64,000 nucleotides of DNA from Pseudomonas segetis (GCF_900188155.1 NZ_FZOG01000002.1:1007845-1071844); one strand, 5' to 3'. Counted from the first letter of the stretch, positions 1-11,262 are shown. Notes: generated by a model not told the origin, from the sequence alone. Program-made: numbers and translations.

Positions 1-381
1 CAACTCAGCCAAGGCGCTGACGTGATCGGCGGTCAGGTCCCAGGTTTCATCGCTGTAAAAGTTCTTTTGCGGTCCGAGGTAACCGTCAAACAGTGTATGC
101 GGGCGAACAGCGGGGTTAATCAGCAGCGCTTTCAAGCCATGACGCTCAGCCAGATGCGTCGCATAGTAGCCGCCCAGAGAGCTGCCGACCAGCAACGGAC
201 GACCCAGGGCTGCAATTTCGGACTCAATCTGCACAATGGCTTGGCGCGGATGATGATGCAATGCCGGAACCCGTAATTGCCCAGCCAGCCCCATGCTTGT
301 CATCGCACGGCGCAGCTGACTGGCTTTAAGCGAGTCTGGTGAACTGTTAAGTCCATGCAAATAAAGGATAGTTTCAGTCAT
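1..381 (-). CDS. yqiA: YqiA family esterase, 3' end missing (runs off the left edge)
   Basis: Reading the minus strand from an ATG at 381 gives MTETILYLHGLNSSPDSLKA followed by an alpha/beta-hydrolase nucleophile elbow (GSSLGGYYA) and NPAVRPHTLFDGYLG. This is the YqiA family of small serine esterases. About 127 codons are present and the C-terminal part, with the catalytic His, lies outside the window. An in-frame ATG at 432 would add 17 residues, but the product starting at 381 matches the family N-terminus better. No clear Shine-Dalgarno precedes either start. It follows cpdA on the same strand; in Pseudomonas parE normally comes next, beyond the left edge. The native substrate of the family is not firmly known; E. 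coli YqiA hydrolyses short acyl esters. Confidence 0.85.
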   Translation of the reverse strand, partial: MTETILYLHGLNSSPDSLKASQLRRAMTSMGLAGQLRVPALHHHPRQAIVQIESEIAALGRPLLVGSSLGGYYATHLAERHGLKALLINPAVRPHTLFDGYLGPQKNFYSDETWDLTADHVSALAEL

Positions 382-474
382 GGAGCAGGAGGCTACTCGT
401 TCACGGCCACAGGCTGCAAGGGCCTGGTTCATGGTGCTTGTAGCAAAATACGAAGTGCCTGGCCGAGATGGCGG

Positions 475-1290
475 TCAATAGCCCTTGACGCTGTAATCGA
501 CTTCGAAATCGATTCCGGTCACTCGCGATACGCCAGTTTCAATCCGCCCATCTGCAAACAGGCGCAGCCAGCGATAGCCTGGGGCACTGGTATCGACCTG
601 AAACTCTTCACTACCCGGCGCAAACTGCACACAGGTCGAAGGCGAAGCCAGCAGCCGCACCGCGTTGCGCACTTGATCGAACTCTTGATGGATATGCCCC
701 CAGAGTAGGCAGCGCACCTGCGGGAAACGCTCCACAATCGAAAACAGCGCATCGGGGTTGCGCAAGCCAATCGGGTCCATCCAGCGACTACCAATGGGAA
801 CTGGATGATGATGCATGCAGATCATATGGTGGCGCTCGGGCGCCTCGCTTAGCGCTCGCTCCAGCAACGCCAATTGGCGATCACAGAGAAAGCCTGGCAC
901 CGCCCCGGGAATTGCAGAGTCGAGCAGGATCACTCGCCAATTGCCAACATCAACCAGGGTATCGAGCAAGTTACTGCCGACACAGGCCGCCTGCATGGCT
1001 TGAATTTCATCGTGATTACCGGGAAACCAGCGCATCGGTGCACGGATAGCCGAAGTCATTTGCCGGAAACGAGTGTATGAGGCTTCACTGCCGTCTTGCG
1101 ACAAGTCGCCACTGGCCAACACGAGGTCGATTTGCGGCTGCTCTTCGAGAACCCGATCGATCACGCGCTGCAAGCTGTCCTCGGTATCCATACCTAGCAG
1201 CTTGCCATTAGCCTCGGCAAAAAGATGACTATCAGATAGCTGAACCAGCAGTATCGATGAGTCGGCGGTATTAGTTTGCGCGCTCGGCAA
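475..1290 (-). CDS. cpdA: 3',5'-cyclic AMP phosphodiesterase CpdA
   Basis: A 271-residue class III cyclic nucleotide phosphodiesterase that hydrolyses cAMP to AMP in the cytoplasm and so limits Vfr/CRP signalling. The calcineurin-type metal ligands are all present in order: D20-x-H22, GD near 61-62, GNHD near 91-94, an MHHHP motif near 158 and GHIH near 197. The start is a TTG (1288-1290) with a good AAGGAGA ribosome site six bases upstream; no closer ATG fits. It lies between yqiA and the DUF1249 gene on the same strand, as in other Pseudomonas, but a 457-base gap separates it from the upstream DUF1249 gene, so it probably has its own promoter. Confidence 0.93.
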   Translation of the reverse strand: MPSAQTNTADSSILLVQLSDSHLFAEANGKLLGMDTEDSLQRVIDRVLEEQPQIDLVLASGDLSQDGSEASYTRFRQMTSAIRAPMRWFPGNHDEIQAMQAACVGSNLLDTLVDVGNWRVILLDSAIPGAVPGFLCDRQLALLERALSEAPERHHMICMHHHPVPIGSRWMDPIGLRNPDALFSIVERFPQVRCLLWGHIHQEFDQVRNAVRLLASPSTCVQFAPGSEEFQVDTSAPGYRWLRLFADGRIETGVSRVTGIDFEVDYSVKGY

Positions 1291-1747
1291 GGCCGTCTCC
1301 TTGAGCGGAATAGTTTAATTATGGCGGCTTGCATAGCGAGGGGAAACTCGATTTGCGCGGCCTGGTTCACAGAACCTGTGCACAACTGCAGCAAAACCAT
1401 CGGTTTCAGTGAACCAAACCCAGCAATCCCCCCAAACACTGCCCGCCCTATTCAACGACTTCGTCCTTGCCCAAGCCTTGCAAGTCCCGACGCAAGGCAC
1501 CGGCCAGTCTGTTAAATCCAGCGTAGCAAATGATGGGAGTTGTACAGGAGCCAAGTCACCCGGGCTGCGAAAAACGGGTTGCAGGGCCTCTCAGGCAGTG
1601 AAGGTGTGAAATGCGGCCAGCAGCGCCCTCGGCTTTAGTTGTTCCGAATAGGCATTATTCAGCAGAATCGTGCACGCGCCCAGGCTACAGCTCGTTCAGT
1701 CCAATGGCTGTGGGCAGCTTTCGACGCCCTTATATTTAAGAGGCTCC
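1291..1747. other. 457-base gap with no convincing gene
   Basis: This gap splits an otherwise compact minus-strand run (DUF1249 gene to cpdA). Short open frames occur on both strands, for example 1409-1609 plus and 1315-1554 minus, but none has a good ribosome site or a recognisable product. An 8-base inverted repeat (TGGTTCAC 1363-1370 and GTGAACCA 1409-1416) is visible. The gap presumably holds the cpdA promoter. Nothing resembles a Rho-independent terminator with a clear T tract. Confidence 0.5.
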
Positions 1748-2200
1748 CTAGATCTGCAGCTCGGCTTCATGCCCACACGCCAGGCAATGACTTAGCCACT
1801 CACCGAGGAAGAGATTGAGCTGGGTTTTCTCATCGGGCTGGTGCATGTCGGCATTGGGGTAGGGATAGACTCCACGGAAGCGCCGTGAGCTTTCGGCTCC
1901 CACCACTTCAGCCATGCGCGCATCGTGGTACACGCGCACCTCCAGCGCCGGGACCGGCAACCAGGGCAAGCTGTGCTCCTGGCGTACGCGGATCGTCGAG
2001 GTGTATGGGCAGTTTTCCAATACATCCAGCGCCAGCACCCCCAACAGCTTCTCGCCCTGGCTGACCGCAACACGGCGAGCACTAGGCTCTTCGCGCATCG
2101 CCGGGAGCAAACGCATCAACCGCGCATAATTAGCCTCGCAAGCCGTTTGCAGCTCGACCAGGTCAACGCGGTAACGATCACGGATCACATTTACTGCCAT
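1748..2200 (-). CDS. DUF1249 (YqiB family) protein
   Basis: A 150-residue protein of the DUF1249/YqiB family, whose function is not established. It is cytoplasmic by sequence: no signal peptide or membrane segment, and a Trp/Tyr-containing core (LPWLPVPALEVRVYHDARMAEV, then FRGVYPYPNADMHQPDEK) typical of the family. Two Cys and a His sit near the C-terminus (HCLACGHEAEL), which could suggest metal or redox chemistry, though this is only inference. The ATG at 2200 overlaps the end of nudF by 10 bases and is preceded by a GGTTAGGGGG stretch, so it is probably translationally coupled to nudF. The nudF-yqiB-cpdA-yqiA-parE order is shared with enterobacteria, where YqiB sits in the same run. Confidence 0.88.
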   Translation of the reverse strand: MAVNVIRDRYRVDLVELQTACEANYARLMRLLPAMREEPSARRVAVSQGEKLLGVLALDVLENCPYTSTIRVRQEHSLPWLPVPALEVRVYHDARMAEVVGAESSRRFRGVYPYPNADMHQPDEKTQLNLFLGEWLSHCLACGHEAELQI

Positions 2201-2808
2201 AACCCCCTAACCTCGGCGCGGTTAAGCGCCAGCCATTGCAAGGCAATAATGCTTGCGGCGTTATCGATTCGCCCATCTTTTACCGCATCCAATGCGTCTT
2301 CAAAAGGCCAGACATGCACCTGGATGTCTTCGCCTTCCTCGGCGAGACCAAAGACTCCGCCGACCCCTTCGCTGTCACAACGGCCAACAAACAAGTGCAC
2401 ACGTTCGTTGGAGCCTCCAGGTGAAGGATAGTACTGAGTGATCGGCCACAGCGCCCCCAACTTCAGCCCTGCTTCTTCCATCGCCTCGCGGTGTGCCACC
2501 GCTTCGGGCTCCTCGTCCTTGTCAATCAGCCCGGCAACCAGCTCCAGCAGCCACGGGTTGTCACTCTTGTGCATGGCGCCGACCCTGAACTGCTCGATCA
2601 ACACCACCCTATCGCGCTGCGGATCATAAGGCAGCACACAGACCGCATCATGGCGCAGAAAGACTTCCCGATTAAGCACCGGCCCCATTTCGCCGGAGAA
2701 CTGACGATGGCGCAAATGCAGGCGATCAAGGCTGTAAAACCCGCGAAAGCAGGCTTCACGCTCAACAATTTCGACCGCATCCGGCCCCGGTTTGAAGGTA
2801 TCTGGCAT
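2191..2808 (-). CDS. nudF: ADP-ribose pyrophosphatase NudF
   Basis: A 205-residue Nudix hydrolase that cleaves ADP-ribose to AMP and ribose 5-phosphate. The Nudix box is perfect at residues 93-115: G, five residues, E, seven residues, REAMEEAG and L. The N-terminal strand region (REVFLRHDAVCVLPYDP) and the IEQFRVG motif are typical of the ADPRase (NudF) subfamily. The ATG at 2808 has a GAGGA site just upstream. It is the first gene of the minus-strand cluster nudF, DUF1249 gene, cpdA, yqiA and is divergent from the lipoprotein gene at 3024, so its promoter lies in 2809-3023. Confidence 0.93.
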   Translation of the reverse strand: MPDTFKPGPDAVEIVEREACFRGFYSLDRLHLRHRQFSGEMGPVLNREVFLRHDAVCVLPYDPQRDRVVLIEQFRVGAMHKSDNPWLLELVAGLIDKDEEPEAVAHREAMEEAGLKLGALWPITQYYPSPGGSNERVHLFVGRCDSEGVGGVFGLAEEGEDIQVHVWPFEDALDAVKDGRIDNAASIIALQWLALNRAEVRGLWQ

Positions 2809-3023
2809 GGAGTCCTCACTCGGCTGTTAACCTGACTTTCACGCATCCTACCCCTGCAACTCGCGCGACGCAGCCTCTTTACATTGGCTCGGCCAGCACT
2901 TTGCAGATGCACGTGCGGCTGGAATCATGCAGCATAGATGGGGTCGCCAAGGCTCGAACTCAAGCGCCTGCCTGTAGTCGAAGCCTGCAACCCTTAACAG
3001 CCTTCAGCCAAATGTTGGATTAC

Positions 3024-3764
3024 ATGTCACTGACCAAAAAGCTCGCAATCGTCGGCATCAGTCTCTTCCTTGGTGCCTGCCAAAGCATGATGACTGGCGA
3101 AAAACCCTTGGTTGCCCAGCGTGTCGCCTGGGAACACGTAACGCCAGGTTGTACCGGTGAACCTTGCCCGCTGGTCAATATCGACACACTGCGTTTTGCC
3201 CAGGAGCCGCAGCTGAATCCACTGATCGAACGCGCCCTGCTACGCATGACCACCGATGCACCGGACGCGCCGCTGCCTGCCTCACTGGAATCCTATGAAA
3301 AGGACTTCCTGGTACGCGCCGAGCCTGGCTGGAAAACCTACCTGCAGGCCAAATTGCGCGAGCAACATGACCAAATGGTGATCATCGAGCTTTCCAGCTA
3401 CCTGGCGACCGGCGGCGCACATGGCATGCCGGGTCGCGGTTTCATCAACTACGACCGCGACCAGCACAAGGCCCTGACCCTTAAAGACATGCTCAAGCCG
3501 GGCACCGAAGACGCCTTTTGGCATCTGGCAGAGCAGGCCCATCAGCGCTGGTTGAAAGCCAACAAGCTCGACCAGGACCCGGAGTATGTAAAAACCTGGC
3601 CTTTTGCACGCACCGAAAACATAGCCCTGCTGAAAAAGTCAGTCTTGCTCAAGTATGACGTCTACACCCTGGCGCCATACTCCAGCGGCCACGTGCCCTT
3701 GACCATTCCTTACTCGCAACTTGGGGCAATACTCAAGCCGGAGTACATGCCGGCTTCGCAATAG
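3024..3764 (+). CDS. Lipoprotein with DUF3298/RsiV-like domain
   Basis: A 246-residue predicted lipoprotein. The N-terminus MSLTKKLAIVGISLFLGACQ is a lipoprotein signal with lipobox LGAC, so the mature protein starts at a lipidated Cys and is likely to sit in the outer or inner membrane facing the periplasm. The body (LSSYLATGGAHGMPGRGFINYD, then ALTLKDMLKPGTEDAFW, then YDVYTLAPYSSG) matches the DUF3298/RsiV-type fold seen in many Pseudomonas lipoproteins of unknown role. An in-frame ATG at 3012 and a longer frame upstream exist, but only the start at 3024 puts the signal peptide at the N-terminus. It ends 32 bases inside the convergent cytX gene. Function unknown. Confidence 0.82.
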   Translation: MSLTKKLAIVGISLFLGACQSMMTGEKPLVAQRVAWEHVTPGCTGEPCPLVNIDTLRFAQEPQLNPLIERALLRMTTDAPDAPLPASLESYEKDFLVRAEPGWKTYLQAKLREQHDQMVIIELSSYLATGGAHGMPGRGFINYDRDQHKALTLKDMLKPGTEDAFWHLAEQAHQRWLKANKLDQDPEYVKTWPFARTENIALLKKSVLLKYDVYTLAPYSSGHVPLTIPYSQLGAILKPEYMPASQ

Positions 3765-5028
3765 CCCTGCCAAGCACCCATTGCAACCCGCCGGCAATCA
3801 CCAACGCTGGCAGGGTTGCGCCGACGTCCGGCAGCAAATTGCTCAGCATGTGATAGACCACCACCCCGCACGCCCAGGCCAGCAAGGTATCCCAGCGCAG
3901 GCCGACCTTGGGCGCTAGAGCGGCCTGGCGACTGCGCAAGATAAAGTGATCGACCAGCACCACGCCAAACAACGGCGCAAACACCGAGCCGATCAGCAGC
4001 AAGAAGTTCTGGTACTCAGCCAAGGGCGCCAACAAGGCGATCAAGGTGCACAAGGCACCTATTGCCAGCGCAAGGTGCTCGACTTTGAACCTGAGCAAGA
4101 TACCGCCAGACACTGCCGCCGAGTGGATATCGGCAAAGGCGTTTTCTGACTCATCGAGCAGAATCAGCAATAGCGGAATCCCAAGCCCTGCGCCTGCCAA
4201 TGCCAGCAACAGCGCATTGGCCTCACCGCTCGGTGCGAAGGCCAGGGTGTAAGCCACGCCGAGGCTCATCAGCCAGAAATTACCCAGGAAGAACCCCGCT
4301 GCGGTACCGCCGAAAACGTTGCGCGCACGCTTGCCAAACCGTGAATAGTCGGCAATCAGTGGCAGCCAGGACAACGGCATGGCGATGGCAATGTCAAAGC
4401 CCAGGGCAAATGGCATGGAACCGTCACCCGCACGCGCCCACAGCACAGACAGATCGGTCTTGTCGAATAGGTTCCAGGTCAGCCACAGGCAAGCGCCCAG
4501 CAATAACCAAATCCCCCACTTGCGCAAAATACGCCGGACAAAGGTCAAGGGGCCGGTCACCGCGAGCAAGGTTGCGATCGCCCCAAAAAACAGGGTCCAC
4601 AACGCGGCATTTGTCAGCACACTGCCCTCACCAAAGGCACGGGCCGAGAGCAGGCTGGCCGCATCACGCATGACAATAATTTCAAACGCGCCCCAACCGA
4701 CCAGTTGCAGGATATTCAGCAAGGCAGGCACCACAGCGCCTTTAGCGCCCAGGCTGAGCTTTAACGCAGCCATGGCTGACAGGCCGGTATCGACACCTAT
4801 CACCGCCACGGCACCCAGCAACAACACGCCCACAGCGGTGCCGCAGGCGATTGCCAGCATCGCCCCAGACATGCCCAGGCCCGGCGCCAGCAACGCACCG
4901 AGTTGCAGCACCATCAAGCCGATGCCAAGCGAGAACCAGAGTGAAAACAAATCGCGCGCGCCAAAAACCCGCTGATCGGCAGGTACCGCGTGATGTGGTG
5001 AATAAGTACTAGGAGTGTTCACACGCAA
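3733..5028 (-). CDS. cytX: Putative hydroxymethylpyrimidine permease CytX (NCS1 family)
   Basis: A 431-residue integral membrane protein with about 12 hydrophobic segments, of the NCS1 nucleobase:cation symporter family and closest in style to the CytX branch. Characteristic stretches are LQLVGWGAFEIIVMRDAA, LSWLPLIADYSRFGKRARN and FAPLFGVVLVDHF. CytX proteins are thought, from their association with TPP riboswitches and thi genes, to import the thiamine pyrimidine precursor HMP. Here cytX lies 80 bases downstream of thiC on the same strand, so it is plausibly in the same TPP-controlled transcript. A strong hairpin (5055-5088) sits between the two genes and may lower its expression. Its 3' end overlaps the convergent lipoprotein gene by 32 bases. 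Cytosine import is the alternative. Confidence 0.8.
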   Translation of the reverse strand: MRVNTPSTYSPHHAVPADQRVFGARDLFSLWFSLGIGLMVLQLGALLAPGLGMSGAMLAIACGTAVGVLLLGAVAVIGVDTGLSAMAALKLSLGAKGAVVPALLNILQLVGWGAFEIIVMRDAASLLSARAFGEGSVLTNAALWTLFFGAIATLLAVTGPLTFVRRILRKWGIWLLLGACLWLTWNLFDKTDLSVLWARAGDGSMPFALGFDIAIAMPLSWLPLIADYSRFGKRARNVFGGTAAGFFLGNFWLMSLGVAYTLAFAPSGEANALLLALAGAGLGIPLLLILLDESENAFADIHSAAVSGGILLRFKVEHLALAIGALCTLIALLAPLAEYQNFLLLIGSVFAPLFGVVLVDHFILRSRQAALAPKVGLRWDTLLAWACGVVVYHMLSNLLPDVGATLPALVIAGGLQWVLGRAIAKPACTPA

Positions 5029-5054
5029 GACTCTCTAAAATTGGTATTGGAAGC

Positions 5055-5088
5055 GCAAACGCCCGACTGAGGGCAGCCGGGCGTTTGC
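5055..5088 (-). terminator. Hairpin between thiC and cytX
   Basis: A perfect 11-base inverted repeat (GCAAACGCCCG at 5055-5065, CGGGCGTTTGC at 5078-5088) with a 12-base loop. It lies after the thiC stop and before the cytX start. There is no long T tract after it on the minus strand, so it could be a leaky terminator, an RNA-stability hairpin protecting thiC mRNA, or both. Confidence 0.55.
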
Positions 5089-5108
5089 AGCCTTGCTCAG
5101 CCTTTTGT

Positions 5109-7197
<2,089 letters not shown>

Positions 7198-7534
7198 AAG
7201 AACATCGCCATTCTAATCAGCACGCCCGGGAAATCCAACCCGCCAGTCAAAATAAGCTGACCCACGCGTCGTTTTTCGACCCCGATACTTGCAGCAGCCC
7301 TATTTAGCCACTGATCTATTTGCCTGCATCTTTCATTGCCTGCCGATCGATTCGTGACGCGGTAATAAAAGAAGTATTAAGATCCACAACAGTGCCTACA
7401 CTGAGCTGTGAATTGTTGCGGTCAAGCAACATAGCTTGTTGCAAACTACACCCATGACGCTAATTGTCAGCCTTGACCCTCCCGTCAGCGACGCTTAGCC
7501 TTGTCGATTACTGCTAATTCTAGGAACACCCCTA
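7198..7534. promoter_or_regulatory. Divergent intergenic region between thiC leader and tolC
   Basis: About 337 bases without a gene. It must hold the promoters for the thiC leader (minus) and tolC (plus). A small hairpin (GCAACA-TAGCT-TGTTGC, about 7427-7443) is visible ahead of tolC. I see no confident -35/-10 pair or known operator. Confidence 0.4.
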
Positions 7535-8980
7535 ATGTTGCGTAGACTTTCTCTGGCTGTCGCTGTTGCGTCCGCGATGACCGGTCAAGCTTGGGCTGCA
7601 CAAGCTCCGACCACCGCAATGAATGACCTGATATCGGTATACCGCGAAGCTGCACAGAACAACGCTGATATCGCCGCTGCCCGCGCCGACTACCAGGCAC
7701 GCCGCGAAGTCGTGCCGCAAGCACGTGCTGGGCTGCTGCCCAACCTGTCTGCTGGCGCCGAGCTCGCCGACACCCGCACCAAGCTTGATTCCCCGTCCTA
7801 CACGGCGAACCGCAGCGGTACCGTGTACCAGGCCAACCTGAGCCAGCCGCTGTTCCGTGCCGATCGCTGGTTCCAGCTGCAAGCCGCCGAAGCAACAAGC
7901 GAACAAGCTGCACTTGATCTCTCGGCCACCGAGCAGAACCTGATTTTGCAAAGCGCCGAGAGCTACTTCAACGTGCTTCGTGCGCAGGACAACCTGGCCT
8001 CGACCAAGGCTGAAGAAGCTGCGTTCAAACGTCAGCTGGACCAGTCCAACGAACGTTTTGATGTCGGCCTTTCGGACAAGACCGACGTACTCGAATCACA
8101 AGCAGGCTACGACACCGCACGAGCCAACCGGATCATCGCCGAACGCCAGGTTGACGACGCCTTTCAAGCGCTGACCACCCTGACCAACCGCGAATACCCG
8201 GCGCTTGAAGGCATGCGCCACACGCTGCCGATCCTGGCGCCAACGCCAAACAATGCCAAGGCCTGGGTCGATACTGCATCAGCACAGAACCTCAATCTGC
8301 TGGCCAGCAACTATGCCGTCGACGCAGCCAAGGAAACCCTCAGCCAGCGTAAGTCGGGCCACGCCCCAACGCTCGATGCGGTTGCCAGCTATCAAAAAGG
8401 TGACAACGACAGCCTGGGCTTCACCAACAGCGGCTTGAACAGCGGCATCCCGCCCTACAGCGGTGATGTCGAGCAAAGTTCGATTGGCTTGCAGTTGAAT
8501 ATCCCGATCTACAGCGGCGGCCTAACCAGCTCGCAAGTGCGTGAAGCCTACCAGCGCCTGGACCAAACCGAGCAACAGCGCGAAAGCCTGCGTCGCAAGG
8601 TGGTACAGGACACGCGCAACCTGCACCGCGCCGTGAACACCGATGTTGAAACGGTCAAGGCACGCAAACAGTCGATCGTCTCCAACCAAAGCGCGTTGGA
8701 AGCGACCGAAATCGGTTATCAGGTGGGTACCCGCAACATCGTTGACGTGCTCGATGCCCAGCGCCAGCTATACAGCTCGGTCCGCACCTATAACGATGCG
8801 CGCTACGACTACATCCTCAACAACCTGCGCCTGAAGCAGGCGGCAGGCACCTTGAGCCCAGCCGACCTGGAGGCGCTGGACACCTACCTGAAGCCAGACT
8901 ACAACCCGGACAAGGATTTCCTGCCGCCGGACCTGGCCAAAGCAGCAGAAGCTCAGATGCAAGGCAATCCAAACTACTAA
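7535..8980 (+). CDS. tolC: TolC family outer membrane efflux/secretion channel
   Basis: A 481-residue outer membrane factor. The signal peptide (MLRRLSLAVAVASAMTGQAW, cut near residue 22) is followed by the two repeated alpha-hairpin/beta-barrel halves of TolC proteins, for example AAQNNADIAAARADYQAR and RFDVGLSDKTDVLESQA in the first half, and YQVGTRNIVDVLDAQRQLY in the second. It serves as the trimeric exit duct for RND/ABC efflux pumps or type I secretion. The gene stands alone between thiC and waaA and ends in a strong terminator, so it is probably monocistronic, as is typical for the general TolC rather than an operon-encoded OprM-type factor. An AGGAACACCCCTA segment precedes the ATG. 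Confidence 0.93.
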   Translation: MLRRLSLAVAVASAMTGQAWAAQAPTTAMNDLISVYREAAQNNADIAAARADYQARREVVPQARAGLLPNLSAGAELADTRTKLDSPSYTANRSGTVYQANLSQPLFRADRWFQLQAAEATSEQAALDLSATEQNLILQSAESYFNVLRAQDNLASTKAEEAAFKRQLDQSNERFDVGLSDKTDVLESQAGYDTARANRIIAERQVDDAFQALTTLTNREYPALEGMRHTLPILAPTPNNAKAWVDTASAQNLNLLASNYAVDAAKETLSQRKSGHAPTLDAVASYQKGDNDSLGFTNSGLNSGIPPYSGDVEQSSIGLQLNIPIYSGGLTSSQVREAYQRLDQTEQQRESLRRKVVQDTRNLHRAVNTDVETVKARKQSIVSNQSALEATEIGYQVGTRNIVDVLDAQRQLYSSVRTYNDARYDYILNNLRLKQAAGTLSPADLEALDTYLKPDYNPDKDFLPPDLAKAAEAQMQGNPNY

Positions 8981-8989
8981 GTTTGGATT

Positions 8990-9033
8990 GCAGGTATAAA
9001 AAACCCGGCATCAGTCGGGTTTTTTATACCTGC
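8990..9033. terminator. Bidirectional terminator between tolC and waaA
   Basis: Perfect 18-base arms (8990-9007 and 9016-9033) around an 8-base loop, with A/T runs on both sides of the GC core so that each strand ends in a T tract. It serves the convergent tolC (plus) and waaA (minus). Confidence 0.93.
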
Positions 9034-9039
9034 AGACAA

Positions 9040-10329
9040 TCATTGAACCTTCATAAGTCGCTGCAAACTTGCCAGCAATCGCTGCAGGGCACCCTGATTC
9101 GCCCGCATCACCGACACACCTGCATCGCGCATCGCCTGCGCCTGCTCCGGCGCTTGCCACAACCGGCCAATCTCCCTGGCCAAGCCTGCGGCATCACTTA
9201 CCTCAACCAGTGCGCCTGCCTGACGCAGTTGGTTGGCGATATCGAGAAAGTTGAACAGGTGCGGCCCGCTTAATACAGGTTTGCCCAACGCCGCCGGCTC
9301 CAGCAGATTATGCCCACCATTGGCCACCAGGCTGCCGCCAACGAATGCAACATCAGCCAGGGCATACAGGAAAAGCAACTCGCCCATGGTATCGCCCAGC
9401 AAAACCTGATGTTCAGCCGTAACCTGCGCACCAGTCGAGCGCCGCTGAACCTGCAAGCCAGCGGCCTTGAGCTGCTCGTACACCGAATTGAAACGCTCGG
9501 GGTGGCGCGGCACTAAAATCAACAACGCATCAGGCCACTGCTGGAGCAGGCTCCGATGCGCCGCGATCATCTGCGCATCCTCGCCTTCATGGGTACTGGC
9601 GGCAATCCACAGCGGCCGCTCAAGTGCGCCCCACTCGGCTCGCAATGCCTGGGCCCGCTCCAGCAATGCCGGGTCTATGCTCAGGTCGAACTTGATAGAA
9701 CCGGTCACCTCGACACAGTCGGGACGCGCACCCAACTGACGGAAACGCTCGGCTTCAACCGCAGTCTGCGTGGCAATCAGGCTCATCTGGGCCAGCATTG
9801 GCGCTGTCAGCCTGGAAAACCTTGCATAACCGCGCGCCGAGCGCTCGGACAAGCGCGCGTTGGCCAGCGCAACCGGAATGCCGCGCCTGGCGCATTGGTT
9901 AATGTGGTTGGGCCACAACTCGGTTTCCATGATCACTGCAAGTTTGGGCTGCACCCTATCCAGAAACCGCGCCGCGACCCAAGGCAAGTCGTACCCCAAG
10001 TAACAGTGCTGAATGCGGCCTTGGTATTCGGCACCAGCGAACAGCGCCTGGATACGCTCCGAGCCGGTTGGCGTCATGCAAGTAATGGTAATCGGCAAGT
10101 CGGGGTATCGTGCCAGCAGCTCACGGATCATCGGCGCAGCAGCAATGCTCTCCCCCACAGAGACTGCATGCACCCAAATGCCACCGGGCTTGAGCGCAGG
10201 CAAAGCAAAGGAAAAACGCTCGCCGATTCGCAACGCATAGGCAGGAGCCTTGCGTGCCCGCAAGGCCAGACGCACAGCCACCAATGGCAGTCCGAGGTGA
10301 AATAACAAGGTATAAAGCAAACGATTCAT
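9040..10329 (-). CDS. waaA: 3-deoxy-D-manno-octulosonic acid transferase WaaA (KdtA)
   Basis: A 429-residue GT30 glycosyltransferase that adds Kdo residues from CMP-Kdo to lipid IVA at the cytoplasmic face of the inner membrane. The N-terminus has one membrane-anchoring hydrophobic segment (LLYTLLFHLGLPLVAVRLAL). The catalytic glutamate is in HAVSVGE (E60). Further family motifs are METELWPN, ANARLSERS, FVGGSLVANGGHN and LLEPAALGKPV. The ATG is at 10329. The gene stands apart from the main waa cluster, as in other pseudomonads, and its terminator is shared with tolC. Confidence 0.96.
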   Translation of the reverse strand: MNRLLYTLLFHLGLPLVAVRLALRARKAPAYALRIGERFSFALPALKPGGIWVHAVSVGESIAAAPMIRELLARYPDLPITITCMTPTGSERIQALFAGAEYQGRIQHCYLGYDLPWVAARFLDRVQPKLAVIMETELWPNHINQCARRGIPVALANARLSERSARGYARFSRLTAPMLAQMSLIATQTAVEAERFRQLGARPDCVEVTGSIKFDLSIDPALLERAQALRAEWGALERPLWIAASTHEGEDAQMIAAHRSLLQQWPDALLILVPRHPERFNSVYEQLKAAGLQVQRRSTGAQVTAEHQVLLGDTMGELLFLYALADVAFVGGSLVANGGHNLLEPAALGKPVLSGPHLFNFLDIANQLRQAGALVEVSDAAGLAREIGRLWQAPEQAQAMRDAGVSVMRANQGALQRLLASLQRLMKVQ

Positions 10330-10377
10330 TGGCGCTCGGCTTAGTCAATTTTGAACGGCGATCAGCTTATCAGAGGC

Positions 10378-11262
10378 TCAGCCAATTGCGCGCAGGTGCT
10401 CGGCGAAGCGATCCGCCAACCAACGCGCCGCCGGCCCCAGGGTTTCATCTCGCCGCCAGACCAACTCAACCACCAGCGGCGGCGGAGTCCAGTCACTGCT
10501 CAATTCAACCAAATGATTTTGATAGGTAGGGTACTGCACAACGTGACGCGGCAACCACGCCCAGCCCAGGTTGCGTATCAACAATTCGGCCATGGCGTAA
10601 AAGCTGTCGGCACGCCATACGGCTGGACTGATTTGCTCACCGCCGGGGTAACGGCTGTCCTGGAGCGCCATCAATAACTGCCTGTGACGAGCCAGTTCAC
10701 GCCGGTCAACCCGCTTGAGCCCGGCAAGCGGGTGCCCGGCACCACAGACAGTGACCATCTCCACCGTGCCCAAGCGCTGACGTTCAAGGGTGTCAGGCAT
10801 TTGTTCATGATGAAACAACAGGCCCAGGTCTGCACGGCGCTCCAGTAATTTGCGCGCAACCTCGCCTTGCGCACCACTCGCCAACTGAACCTCGATCAAG
10901 GGATACGCCTGCGAGAGCGCCTCCAGGCTATCAAGCACGGGTTGATAAGGCATGGCCTCGTCTTGCGCCAGGCGCAAACGCAATTCCTCGCCACGCACCA
11001 GGCCAAGCGCTCTTCCCTCCAGACGCTGGCATTGGCGCAACACCTCGCGCGCCTCCTCCAGGAGCACCGCGCCCTCTTCGGTCAAGCGTGGTTGTCGACC
11101 ACTGCTGCGCTCAAACAGCAACACCCCAAGATCCGCTTCAAGCATCGCGATCGAACTACTTACGGCCGACTGGACCCGCTTCATTTGCCGAGCCACGGCA
11201 GAGAACGACTGGCCCTCGGCAACACTCACAAATAACCGGATCTGCTCAAGATTCCATTGCAC
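10378..11262 (-). CDS. LysR family transcriptional regulator
   Basis: A 294-residue LysR-type regulator: an N-terminal winged helix-turn-helix at about residues 5-62 (FSAVARQMKRVQSAVSSSIA, then LLFERSSGRQPRLTEEG) and a periplasmic-binding-protein-like effector domain after about residue 90. It starts with GTG at 11262, eight to nine bases after a GGAG site. It is divergent from the SMR pump gene at 11347, with 84 bases between them, the usual LysR arrangement, so it may control that pump and itself. No canonical T-N11-A operator stands out. The ligand is not predictable. Confidence 0.9.
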   Translation of the reverse strand: MQWNLEQIRLFVSVAEGQSFSAVARQMKRVQSAVSSSIAMLEADLGVLLFERSSGRQPRLTEEGAVLLEEAREVLRQCQRLEGRALGLVRGEELRLRLAQDEAMPYQPVLDSLEALSQAYPLIEVQLASGAQGEVARKLLERRADLGLLFHHEQMPDTLERQRLGTVEMVTVCGAGHPLAGLKRVDRRELARHRQLLMALQDSRYPGGEQISPAVWRADSFYAMAELLIRNLGWAWLPRHVVQYPTYQNHLVELSSDWTPPPLVVELVWRRDETLGPAARWLADRFAEHLRAIG

